NCBI GenBank assembly: GCA_039654915.1 | Contig: CM077600.1 | Coordinates: 77,695,992-77,759,991, forward strand | DNA length: 64,000 nt | Source of the DNA: Aquilaria yunnanensis | Taxonomy: Eukaryota; Streptophyta; Magnoliopsida; Malvales; Thymelaeaceae | Direction: 5' to 3' | In this document: positions 31,132-41,459 of the stretch, in pieces | How the letters are laid out: the number at the start of each line of letters is the position of its first letter | Position numbering within the stretch: position 1 is the first letter of the stretch | Program-made: the position numbers and the translations under genes | The notes under the pieces: generated by a model | Told to the model about the DNA's origin: nothing | The model's database searches: none | What the model saw: the letters and a program-made list of their open reading frames with translations, nothing else

Positions 31132-34100
31132 ATGACTCACAACGATGAGGCCTTGGGCCATCATTTGGCGCCGTCTGTGGGAACCCGCTCGCAGATTGCC
31201 GTCGTTGAGACTCGGCGTTCTAAGGACAAGGGACTCCCAAGGTCCTTGTCCGCGCCTGAGATACAACCGGCTGCTGAGCAGACACTCCCAGAGACTTCTA
31301 CGCCCGAGGAGGACCGCCCTCTGGTAATCACCATGAGCTTCTTGAGGGACTTTCAGCGCTCGGTCGTTGCTGAAATGACTCAGCAGATCGACTGAAGATG
31401 GCCACAGCAGTCACAGGCCCAGAAACCCTCCTCATCAACACGCCCTCGGGAGAGAAGCCCCAAGTCTACACACCGCAGTTCAGAAAGTGGAGATCCTCGC
31501 GGAGAATCATCCACAGAAGATATAGCTCTCGGGAAACGGCCTGTGGGACAAACCGGGTCCAAGCGACCGAGAGTCTCACAGCGAAGCAATTCGTCGCCCG
31601 AGACGAGGGCCCTGACCCCTCCGCGCCGAACTCGCTCCCCGAAAAGGCACCGGCAATCTCCCTCTCGCGAAAATGGTCCTAGCGCCACTGCGCTTATGGA
31701 AAGGATATTGGCACGGCTGGACAGAGTGGAGAAACAAGTGACCAGAAAACCCGTTTGGGACAGGCTGTCGGGGGCATTATGCGAAGATGGCTCCCTGTTT
31801 ATTCGCACCGTCGTTGAGGCAGCTATGCCAGGCGACTTCAGAGTGCCTAGGCTGGAGATCTATGATGGCCGGACTGATCCACAGGCCCATCTGACGAAGT
31901 ACAGGCGGAGCATGATAATGCACGGAGCTGATGACGCTACCATGTGCAAATGCTTTGAAGTCACCCTCACGGGCCCAGCAACAGCATGGTACAATTCGTT
32001 GCCCCCAGGGACTATCACTGAGTTTCAGGAGTTGTCCACAGCCTTTACCCAGCAGTTCATTGGGAGCAGGCCGACGGCCAAAATGCCTGTACAGATGTTC
32101 GACATAGAGCAGAGAAACGGAGAGACGATCCGAGACTATGTCGAACGATTCAACAGGGAAGCACTTAGCGTCCCGGACTTCCGGCCCGAAATCCGCATCC
32201 TCGCTATGACACGGGGCCTTCGGCGTGACTCACAGCTGTTCTACGAGTTCTCAAAGGACCCCCCGGAGACCCTCGGAGAATTTTACCGAAGGGCAGAGCA
32301 GCACATGACAGCCGAGGAATTGAGGATGGCGGGGCCGAAGTCTGATCATCACCGCGCCGAAGGGTCCAGCCAACAAGCTCGGCATCTTTCTGAACATACA
32401 GGTCGACCACGGCGAATGCGAGGAAAGAAACCACAAAGTTTCACACCTTTGAGCACGACACGAACCAACATTCTCATGGCGCTGGAAAGGCAGGGGACGC
32501 AGATTCGGCGGCCAAAGGCCATGGCCGCCGATAATAAGAAGAATGCCAAGAAGTTCTGCCAGTTTCATCGTGACCACGGTCATGACACCGAAGACTGCTT
32601 CCAGCTGAAGAAGTACATAGAGTCGCTGATCAAACAGGGCCAACTTCGCAAGTACCTGCGGATGCCCTCCCCAAAGGGCAGAAAAGAGGAGGAAGAGAGG
32701 GCCGAAAACGAGGACTATGACTCCGACAGGCGGAGAAACAGAAGTCCAAAAAGGCGCCTTCCACCTCCAGTAGGGGTCATCCAAACCATCACCACGGGGC
32801 TCCCATCCTCGGAAAGAAAGCGGAAGGCCAGAGAAATTGCGGTTATGGAGTATCAAAGTCCATCAAAGAAATTGGCTCGCAAAGATGGCTCCACTGTCGT
32901 TTTCCCCCACGACGACCCGCTGCTGATAATGGCGAGAATAGGGAACTGGGACGTCAAGAGAGTGTTGCTTGATGATGGCTCAAATGCTGACGTCCTATTC
33001 TCGCACTTACTGCCGAGCTTGGGCATCTCCAGCAGCGAGCTGAAACCTGTCACCACGCCCACCTTCGGCGTTGGGCCATCCGAACTACCCGTCCTCGGAT
33101 GGATCGACCTCCCTTTGATGATGAAAGGCACTTCGGTAGACAGAGCAGCTGAGTTGTACGCGTCCACAATGGCAAGATTCATCATCATGGACGTCCCATC
33201 TTCGTACAACGCCATCCTTGGAAGGCAGACTCAGGGAAACCTGCACATTCGCCCCGATGTGAAGTACTTGACTGTCACATTCGCCACCAAGGATGGAGAT
33301 GCAGAGGTCTTCATCGACCAAGCCGAGGTAAGAAAGGTGTTTGTAAAAACACGAAAGGCTCCGGCAAACAGCTCTACACAAACGGTGGAGGCAAAGGCGC
33401 AGGAGAAAGGCAAAAAAGGAGATCCCGTAGAAGCAGAAACGGAAGCAGTAGATCTTGTCCCAGGACAATCTACCCGAATAGGGAAGAGCTTGGCCAAAGG
33501 TGATAAGGAAAATCTTGTATCCTTTCTGCTAAAAAATAAAGATCTGTTTGCCTACTCGCCGAAAGACATGCCAGGAGTGAACCCTGGCATAATACAGCAC
33601 AGGCTCAAAGTAAGCCCGGAAGCAAAACCTATCAGGCAAAAGAAACGAAGCATCTCAGCCCACAAAAGCAACTTCGTGAAAACCGAAGTCCAGCGCCTAT
33701 TGGATGCTGAAGTTATCAGGGAGGTAAAATACCCCGAATGGTTAAGCAACGTGGTCATTGCCACAAAAGAAGGTAGCAGCAAACTCCGGATGTGCATTGA
33801 TTTCAGAAACTTGAACGATGCTTGCCCAAAAGACTCATTTCCCCTCCCGCCAATAGATCAACTGGTAGATTCAACGGCCGAATACGGGCTCCTGAGCTTC
33901 CTAGATGCCTTCAGCGGCTACCATCAGATAAGGATGGACCCCGAAGATGAAGAAAAAACTGCCTTCATCACCGAGGGAGGAACGTACTGCTATATCAGAA
34001 TGCCCTTCGGGCTGAAAAATGCAGGAGCCACCTACCAGAGACTGATGAACAAGGTCTTTAAAGACCAAATGGGGAGAAACATGGAAGTATATGTTGATGA

Positions 34101-36630
34101 TATGATAGTAAAAAGCAAGCTGCCCGGCTACCACGTTGCAGATTTGGAGGAAACCTTCCAAAAGCTCAGAGCCTTCGGGATTCGCCTTAACCCCGAGAAG
34201 TGTATCTTCGGGGTGACGTCGGGAAAATTCCTTGGGTACATGGTATCCGAAAGAGGCATCGACGCCAATCCTGAGAAGATTAAGGCTCTGCTTGAGTTCC
34301 GAACTCCTGCCACAGTTAAAGACGTGCAGAGACTAACCGGAAGAATAACCTCTCTGAGCAGGTTTATTTCCAGGTACGGAGATAGGTGTAGACCTTTCTT
34401 CAAAGTCCTCACAAAGGCAGCAAAGATGGAAGGCGACCTCGGAAGAAACAATCATCCCTGGGATGAAGATTGCCAAAAGGCCTGGGAAGAACTCAAAGTC
34501 TACCTGGCCAGCCTGCCGACTCTGCGACAACCTCGGGTGGGAGAACCCCTCGTACTGTACCTCACCGTCACAGAAAAGGCCGTGAGCTCGGTCCTGATAA
34601 AAGAAGAAGGGTCGAAACAATGGCCGGTCTACTACGTCAGCAAGTCCCTGCATGGCGCCGAAGTCAGGTACCCTTTGCTTCAAAAAGCTATATACGCCTT
34701 GGTGCTTGCAGGAAGAAGACTGCGACCATATTTCCAGGCTCACCCCATCATCGTCCGAAGTAGTCTACCACTACGGGATGTTATGAAGAGAGTTGATCAT
34801 TCGGGAAGGCTCTCCAAGTGGTGCATAGAGCTTGGCGAGCACGAAATCACGTATGAGCCTCGGAAGGCCATAAAAGCCCAAGCATTGGCAGATTTTATCG
34901 CCGAAGTACCCACCACTGAGGAGAACCACTCAGATCCGAAAGAAGGTGAGCCAGAATGGACCTTGCATGTTGACGGAGCCTCGGGGTCCGAACACCAGGG
35001 AGCTGGAATAGTTATCAGAGGACCCGAAGGCCTAGAGGTGATGAAGGCTATCAAGTTCAGCTTCAACGTCACCAATAATGTGGCTGAGTATGAAGCCCTC
35101 ATAGCGGGATTACGCTTGGCCAGAAAGATTGGTGTGAGAAACTTAAGGGCTCACAGCGATTCCCAGCTGGTAGTTCGGCAGACGGCAGGAGATTATGGGG
35201 CGAAGGACCCAATCTTGGCAAAATACCACGAGCTGGTAACAAAACTCATCCAAGAGTTTGACGCCGTGCGGATCGAAAATGTACCCCCGCGGAATAACAC
35301 TGAGCCAGATTGCTTAGCGAAGTCCAAAACATACACCGAGGTGCTAGACCATCCAAGCATCTCCGTGCTAAGCGTAACGACCTCGGGAATGGGGTGGAAG
35401 GACCCCATAAAGAGATACCTCGCAGAGAATGAGCTTCCCGAAGACGTCGGCAATGCTGCAAAACTGCGAAGACGCGCCGGAAGATTCTTCCTGATTGGTG
35501 AAGAGTTATATCGGCAAGGATATGCAAATCCGCTGCAGAGATGTGTGGGCGAAGAGGATACTGAGATGGTCCTCGAAGTAGTCCACGAAGGCATGTGCGG
35601 CTCGCACATTGGAACTGATGCCCTTGCAGCAGTGATACTCCGCCAAGGATACTTCTGGCCTACCCTGAGAAAGGACGCAAGGCAGTTCGTCCAGAAGTGC
35701 GGTAGTTGCCAGAGACATGCAAAAATCCAGAGGATACCCTCGGAAATGGTAACGTCGGCAGACTATCCTTGGCCCTTCGCAGTCTGGGGTATAGACCTCA
35801 TTGGGCCACTCCCCACAGCGCCCGGAGGCGTGAAATTCTGCGTGGTAGCAGTGGACTATTTCTCAAAGTGGGTAGAGGCAGAACCACTAGCAACTATCTC
35901 GGCAAAAGAAGTGCAGAAGTTCGTATGGAAAAACATCGTATGCAGATTTGGCATACCGAGGGTACTAGTAGCTGATAATGGATCCCAGTTCATAGACAAA
36001 GGATTCCAGGAATTCATTAGCGACCTCGGAATAAAGATGCACTTCGCCCCAGTAGCTCACCCCCAAAGCAATGGGCAGGTGGAAGTATCAAACAGGACCA
36101 TAAAAGATGGCCTGAAAAAGAGACTTGGGGAAGCCAAGGGGAAATGGCCAGGAGAACTCCAAAGTGTATTGTGGAGCTACCGAACGACGCCACGAAGAGC
36201 CACAGGGGAAACTCCCTTCTCACTCGTCTTCGGAACAGAAGCCATTATCCCAATAGAGATAGTTCAGCCTTCAATATGGGTGCAAGTATTTGATGAAGGC
36301 GGAAACGACCTCGGTCTGAGAACTAAGCTCGACCTTGTGACCGAACACAGAGAAATAGCCGAGCTGAGAAGAAAAGCTTTTCAGCAAAGAGTGGCCGCGG
36401 CTATCAACTTAAAAGCCAGGCCAAAAGAAATCAAAAAAGGAGACCTCGTTCTCCGAAAGGCCGACTTTGCACCCCGAAGGCCATCTCACGGAGTACTTCG
36501 CGCAAATTGGGAAGGACCTTATCTGGTTCTCGACGAAGTACGAAAATGCGTGTACAAGCTTGGCGACGCCGAAGGCGTAGAATTGAAAAACACTTGGCAT
36601 TCAGACGCCCTGAAAAAATTCTACGCCTAA
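31132..36630 (+). pseudogene. gag-pol: Tat-3 gag-pol polyprotein, one premature TGA
   Basis: The frame starts at ATG 31132 (inside the LTR) and runs 1833 codons to TAA at 36628. The only lesion I see is TGA at 31393-31395, where related copies have CGA or an equivalent Arg; after it 1744 codons are open. The domains are an Arg/Ser/Pro-rich N-terminus, capsid (LEIYDGRTDPQAHL, WYNSLPPGTITEFQEL), a CHHC knuckle (C at 32557), protease DDGSNADVLF (32971), and reverse transcriptase (CIDFRNLNDACPKDS, RMPFGLKN, YVDD at 34090). The RT-linked RNase H follows (YYVSKSLHGAEVRYPL), then a second, archaeal-type RNase H (HVDGASGS at about 34966; HSDSQLVVRQ), the integrase finger (HEGMCGSH...CGSCQRH from 35584) and core (GIDLIGPLP, ADNGSQF, SNGQVEVSNR). 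Two RNase H domains are a hallmark of the Tat lineage. Confidence 0.96.
31166..31183 (+). other. Tat-3 primer-binding site
   Basis: TGGCGCCGTCTGTGGGAA, two bases after the LTR. The TGGCGCC start is typical of plant Tat/Athila elements; tRNA not assigned. Confidence 0.85.
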
Positions 36631-37399
36631 GGTTGAGCGGAAGAAGTACATTGTACAAAAAATATTCTAAGTACAGGATGGTCCGGAGAAGAATGGTCTT
36701 GAGAAAATTTTAAGTATACCAAATTGTCCAGGACAAAATTCCGCGAAGGTGCTCGCCACGAAAAAAGCAGATATGACTTCCCGAAGTCCGTTGAGCCACT
36801 ATGCTCGGGAAAAATGGGAAACAAGAATCTTGCAAAAGTACTCGGCATAATCAGTGCAGAGAAAATTTTCCGAACACCCTTGAGCGAACATGCTCGGGAA
36901 AAAGGGAAAGCAAGAATCTCGCAAAAGTACACGCCAAAACAAAAGCAGAGGTAATTTCCGAACACCCTTGAGCGAGCGTGCTCGGGAAAAAGGGAACGAA
37001 CAATCTCGTGAAAATTTTCCTAAGTCCCTTGAGCAAATATGCTCGGGACAATAGGAAGACAGAAAAATTTGGCTGAAGGTTTTCCGAAGGCCCTTGAGCG
37101 AACATGTTCGGGTTAAAAGGAAACAAAAAGCCTGCAAAAGACTTAGCCAAATTTTTACAAACTTTCCAGAAAGTCTCTTGAGCGAGCACGCTCGGGACAA
37201 AGGAAGGTAAAAAGTTTCTTTGGTTGCAGGTTTTCCGAAAGTCTCTTGAAGCAAACGTGTTCGGGACAGTGGAAATGAAGAAAGTTGCAAGAAAGGACTT
37301 AGCCGAAAAGATTGTTCATTTAGAGCAAACGCTGCCTTACAAAAGAAGTGTCCAAAGAAGGAGCACGAAGGAGAAAAATAAGAGGAGCCCTAAAACAAA
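36631..37399 (+). repeat. Tat-3 post-pol region with seven degenerate repeats
   Basis: Between pol stop and the antisense gene, the core CTTGAGCGAACATGCTCGGG recurs with variation. TTGAGC occurrences begin at 36791, 36880, 36968, 37029, 37094, 37178 and 37246 (the last as TTGAAGC). Spacing is 61-89 bases. The core has an internal inverted repeat GAGC/GCTC. Tat-2 has two units at the same place, so the array has changed in number between copies. Confidence 0.85.
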
Positions 37400-39748
37400 C
37401 TAAGGAGAGCCGGGCGGACGAAGACCAGGAAGCTTCAGATGCTCGACCTTGGACCACTGCCACCGAGGTCCCTCAGGAATATTTAGGCCCTCCAGAAAAG
37501 AGAGGTCCAAATCTGGGAACCTCTGCAGCACCTGGTGTCGAGCGAGGCAGAAGCCGTCCTGAAAGGCGACCTTGGCCATGTCATCAGAAGTACGTTTTTG
37601 AATGCCAAGGACATTGACCTCGTCCCTCAGCTCAGCAACCTCCTCTTCGAGCTCGCTTATCCCCAGCGTCTCTCCGGACTCCTTCTTCAGAGCCTCGACC
37701 TCGGCTTGAAGAGCATTGTTCTCGTCCGTCAACCTCGACGCAAGACTGTCGGAAACAGCCTTGTCCTTGACAAGATCTTCGTTGGCGGCGAGCAGCCCCT
37801 TTACTTGGTCGCCGAGGTCGGCAATCTTCTGGGAGGAGTCCTTTTCAAGTTCTTCTCTTTTCTTCGAAAACTCCTCCCGAACGGCAGCAAGTTGCTGAGA
37901 ACAATCCGCTGTCAGCTGCTGGTTGTTGGCGATCACCTTCGCAAGCGAAGCCTTCGCTTCACTGAGTTCCCGCGAAGTCGCATCCTTGGAGGCAGCCTGT
38001 CTGGCCACCCGAACTCGGAGATAACCAGCGTACTCCAGCAGCTACGGCAAGGCAAAAGTCCGGGTTAGTACAAGTCTAAACACTTAGAAAATTGAGGAAA
38101 AAAGTGTAAAGACTATACCTGAGCAGCATGCTCGGTGACTTTTGCGGTGAGGGTATTATCCCCCGGGTGAGCCGCCGCAATGGCCCGGAAGGAGGCGTCA
38201 GTGGTCATCCCCTTCCAAATCTCTTTGGTCATCTTCAGACAATCGTCGGAGAACAAATTCATATCCTCCGTGATTGTCCAAAAGGGCTCCAAGGGGATCT
38301 TCCCCTCAGGGATTGTGGCATCGCGCAGGGCCCGTTTCCTCTCATGAATGGCCCTCCAGCTAGCAGTAAGAGGCTCCCCTGAAAGTGAGAAGGAAGTTAG
38401 GAGCAGAAGAAAAATTCGCGAAAGGAAAAGGAGCTGAACTTCGCCTAAAGACATACCTGGAGGAACCTCGGAGACAGTGTCCTCGGGATCCTCGGGCCCC
38501 TCGGAAGAAAGACCCTTACCCTTCTGCCGGTACCGCTCCTCGGCGGTGGGTACTTCTACCACTATAGTGTTTCGGGGGGCCTCGAGGTCGGGAGGAGGCA
38601 CCTCGGCAGAAGTAGCGGGGACCTCGGCCGGTGGAATTTCAACAAGACCAGCGTCTTCACCAGCTTCTTCTTCCAAAAGCTCTGGCTGAGAAGGCTGGAG
38701 AGCCTTCCTAGCTCGTTTCGCCGAGGGTCCCGCCCCTGTCGTCTTCCTTCTTCGGGAAGCCGCCTTCTTTGTCTGCTCCCCCTTCTCCACTTGGCCAGAA
38801 AAAAGGGCCTTGTAATAAGCGGCAGCCCCATCGCCCATCTCTGAAAAAGAGAAGAAATATCAGCGTAAGTCCGAGGAAAAAGCATAAAGGGATGAAAGAT
38901 TACTCACTTTCGGCAAAAGTTTCGAAAGAAGTCTCCCCCTTAAGTTGCTTGACCAGCCAGGAGTCCTTCCCGGCGATCGCGGGAGCGGGCATATTGAGGT
39001 CGGTCACGTGCTCCTTAACCACTTTCAGCTCCCGAAGGACTTCTTCGGTCATCAACCTCCAGTTGATAGGAAAGGGGTAAAGAGCACGAGGAGAGACCTC
39101 GGGAGCCCAGTCAGCGACTGCCCGAATGCGGGCGTCGAAATCCGCGAACACGGAAGCCAACGGTGGGGTCAGCAGCATCCTCGGATCAACGACGTCTGCG
39201 TTCAGCACTCCCTGAGCCCACCTGGTCGGGACATCAGACCAGTTCTTATCCACCTTGAGGAAAAAGAACTTAGGCTGCCACCCCCGCCAGCTATCCTTCG
39301 TGTCGAAGGTGAAGGTGAATTTTTTGCTCCCGGATCCCCGAGGCAGCAGGAAATAGAAGCCACCCTTCGGGACCACATAGAGCTTGTAGTACTGCATGAA
39401 AATGATGAAGTGGGGCTCTATCCCGAACACGCCACACATGCAGAGGTAGGCGTTAAAATAGCAGTACGCGTTCGGGGGAAGCTGGTTCACAGCAATGCCA
39501 TGGAATTGGCAGAACTCGCAAACCACCTTCGGGGGAGGATACCGAAGTCCGGCCTTCAGTTGGGCTCGGAAGACGGTAACCTCGTCGCCACGGTTTGAAA
39601 AAGCAAAATGGCTAGAACGAGGCAATCTGGTCACAGCGTAAGACGGAAGAAAGAATTTTCTCTTCCACCTCTCTAGTTTTTCGGGGGTGGTACAACAAGG
39701 ATGGGCCAGAAGAGGTTTCCAGCTCTCGGGAACAGGCATCGCAGACAT
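37400..39748 (-). CDS. Tat-3 antisense gene, four exons, ~708-residue protein
   Basis: Exons on the minus strand: 39748-38908, 38840-38457, 38378-38119, 38041-37400 (2127 coding bases with stop). Introns of 67, 78 and 77 bases have donors GTGAGT, GTATGT, GTATAG and acceptors TTTTTCAG, ACTTTCAG, GCCGTAG. Intron 1 carries an in-frame stop; splicing rejoins frame with MGDGAAAYYKALFS. Residues ~1-280 resemble the plant 'putative gypsy type transposon' family (FCQFHGIAVNQLPPNAY, FIIFMQYYKLYVVPKGGFYF, DSWRGWQPKFFFLK). Residues ~290-320 hold a basic cluster (SRRRK, KRARK; possible nuclear signal), then an acidic Pro/Glu linker. The C-terminal ~200 residues form a long coiled coil ending with DGFCLARHQVLQRFPDLDLSFL. 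Antisense extra frames are known in Tat elements; the molecular role is not known. The exon model is inferred from sequence and the Tat-2 copy. Confidence 0.85.
38042..38118 (-). other. Intron 3 of Tat-3 antisense gene
   Basis: 77 bases, GTATAG...TGCCGTAG. An in-frame TAG follows the donor, so retention would truncate the protein before the coiled coil. Tat-2 equivalent is 79 bases. Confidence 0.8.
38379..38456 (-). other. Intron 2 of Tat-3 antisense gene
   Basis: 78 bases, GTATGT...CACTTTCAG. Being a multiple of three with no stop it could also be retained. The Tat-2 equivalent is 86 bases and must be spliced to keep frame. Confidence 0.78.
38841..38907 (-). other. Intron 1 of Tat-3 antisense gene
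   Basis: 67 bases, GTGAGT...CTTTTTCAG on the minus strand, with a CTTACGCTGAT stretch upstream of the acceptor that could hold the branch point. Tat-2 equivalent is 68 bases with donor GTAAGT. Confidence 0.82.
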
Positions 39749-40034
39749 GAAAAAGAGTTTGAGATGGAAAAGAAAATAGTTTCCAGAAAATACTCAGAAG
39801 ACGAGTTTGGAAAAAACAACAGTTTTCCAGAAAAACTCAGAAAAACAGAGGAATCAAGTACTCTGGAAATCAAAACCCACCAAAAGATTTGCCTGAGGAC
39901 GCCGTCGTGAAAGTTGGTAGGAAAAAGCTCTGATTAAAGAAGCTCCGCCACAGAAGGCAAGATAAAACGCAAGAACAGAGGGCAGAGCAGAGAAAGAGCA
40001 GAAAAACAGTAAGTGGGACTTATGATGGAATGGG

Positions 40035-40044
40035 CTATTTATAG
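40035..40044 (-). promoter_or_regulatory. Candidate TATA box of the Tat-3 antisense gene
   Basis: Minus-strand CTATAAATAG about 290 bases upstream of the antisense ATG, inside the block GGCCTATAAATAGCC. The same block is kept in Tat-2 (46751-46760) despite divergence around it. Confidence 0.72.
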
Positions 40045-40344
40045 GCCAAAGGTGGGTAACCGAAAGAACATCATAAGTACCCATTGGAGGCGAACCGTCG
40101 CCGTAACTGCCCGCTGCACCCGAAAAGGCGCGCCCTCTGTAAATGACGCGCCTCTCTTCCAATGGCAAGAAGCCACGTGTCAACCGCTGCGCAGATATGG
40201 GGGACGTGCCTCCCCAAACGTGCCTGGAAAACCGGGACACGCCTCCTGATTGGGACACGTCGTTTGACATCCCTGAGAAATGGAGACGCGCCGCTCAGTC
40301 TGACACGCTTGGCGATCAGACCTGCAGAAATAAAAAGCAGGCCA

Positions 40345-40506
40345 CCTCGAGGACACCAAGAGACAGGCTATGGCTGAACAGCCCATGACTTTTGGGCAAG
40401 AGGTGTATCTTCGGTACAGGCTTTGCCTCGGAGACACCAAAGAATAGGCCAAGGCCGAACAGCCCAGACCCTCGGGCAAAAGGTGCGACCTCGGAACAGG
40501 TTATGC
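40345..40506. repeat. Two-copy direct repeat upstream of Tat-3 3' LTR
   Basis: Period about 81 bases: CCTCGAGGACACCAA at 40345 and CCTCGGAGACACCAA at 40426, each followed by GAACAGCCCA and a GGGCAA block. Tat-2 has the same duplication at 47027-47186. Confidence 0.8.
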
Positions 40507-40574
40507 TTCCCAACAAGACTCCCAACGGCAACCTCGGAAAGAGATGCAAACCGAAGTCTTCACTTCGGCTTTCC

Positions 40575-40583
40575 AGAGGGGGG
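40575..40583 (+). other. Tat-3 polypurine tract
   Basis: AGAGGGGGG shortly before the 3' LTR start, followed by CATG. Tat-2 has AAGGGGGG at the same place (47256-47263). Confidence 0.75.
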
Positions 40584-40587
40584 CATG

Positions 40588-41454
40588 TGATAGCCAAAGG
40601 CTGTCGCCTCAATCTGGCCGAATACCCTGCCACAACAACGGCCAGAAGAACCGGTGCTTCCCGGGAATAGGTGGAATCATGCACCTCGGGAGATAGCCTG
40701 AGAGCTCCGAGCCTCGGCACGCCAGTAAAACTTGAGGACTCCATTCGCCCCCCAAGGTTGTGAACAACGCGCCTTCGGAAAAGTGGCACCAGACATTGCT
40801 GCCCGAATATGATATCCCCGAAGGCGGAACCCCCTGGAACTGGGAACCCCCGAACTGAGGGTAGACTTCCCGAAGAGGCTCTGTCCGAACTAGAGGACGA
40901 CCTCGCCCAGCGACCTCGGGAGTACGGCAGGCGCATTTAAGGAAGCATTTAAGGAAGCCTCTGACACGTCCCACCACAGACGTAAAAAGTCACCCTGACG
41001 CGCAGACGCCATCAGAATCATATCATGGCCCGTCTCAGCACAAGGCTCGAGGCCATCTAGTTACCAACTATCTGTCCCCTACGCCCAGACGTTCAGGAGC
41101 ATCCGACCGCACACGTGTCATGATCTGAACGGGCTAGGTATTCCTATATATACAGGAAATAAATACTTGACAGGAGGTTGGCAGGCCGGATATACAGCTC
41201 CCACACCCTGAGAAAATACCAGGCGAGACTTTTCTGCCTTTCTCTTTGAGCTAGTGACTTTCTCCTTCTTCCGGCCACCACTGACTTGGGCGTCGGAGGC
41301 TCCCCCCCCGGAAAAACACTCCGGGGGCCTCCTAACCCTGTTTACCAGCTTTTCAGGTACTCTCCTTGGGGCGATCCACCTTCCAGGCGTTCTTCCTCCT
41401 AGAAGTCTCCTCAACAGTCATCATGACTCACAACGATGAGGCCTTGGGCCATCA
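40588..41454 (+). repeat. Tat-3 3' LTR
   Basis: 867 bp, about six differences from 30297-31163. Followed by the CTGTT duplication at 41455-41459. Confidence 0.95.
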
Positions 41455-41459
41455 CTGTT

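Larger units (their letters stand above)
30297..31163 (+). repeat. Tat-3 5' LTR
   Basis: Begins TGATAGCCAAAGG, ends GGGCCATCA. It includes a TATA-like box at 30853-30862, a GC-rich hairpin at 31004-31041 and the gag ATG at 31132. Confidence 0.95.
39749..40587 (-). other. Tat-3 antisense promoter region and spacer to the 3' LTR
   Basis: About 0.84 kb without a coding region. It holds the antisense TATA-like box (40035-40044), an approximately 81-base direct duplication (40345-40425 and 40426-40506), and the sense polypurine tract at its right end. Confidence 0.7.
30297..41454 (+). mobile_element. Tat-3: young, nearly intact Tat-lineage Ty3/gypsy element
   Basis: 11,158 bp with two 867-bp LTRs (30297-31163, 40588-41454) differing at about six positions by eye, duplication CTGTT, primer site, polypurine tract, a gag-pol frame with a single nonsense codon, a seven-unit repeat region after pol, and a complete antisense four-exon gene. 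It is the best preserved member of the Tat family in the window and a reference for the broken copies. Confidence 0.96.

Noticed and set aside
36791..37270. CRISPR-like array of repeats and spacers
   Set aside because: Units are degenerate, spacing is irregular, and the context is a plant retrotransposon 3' region.
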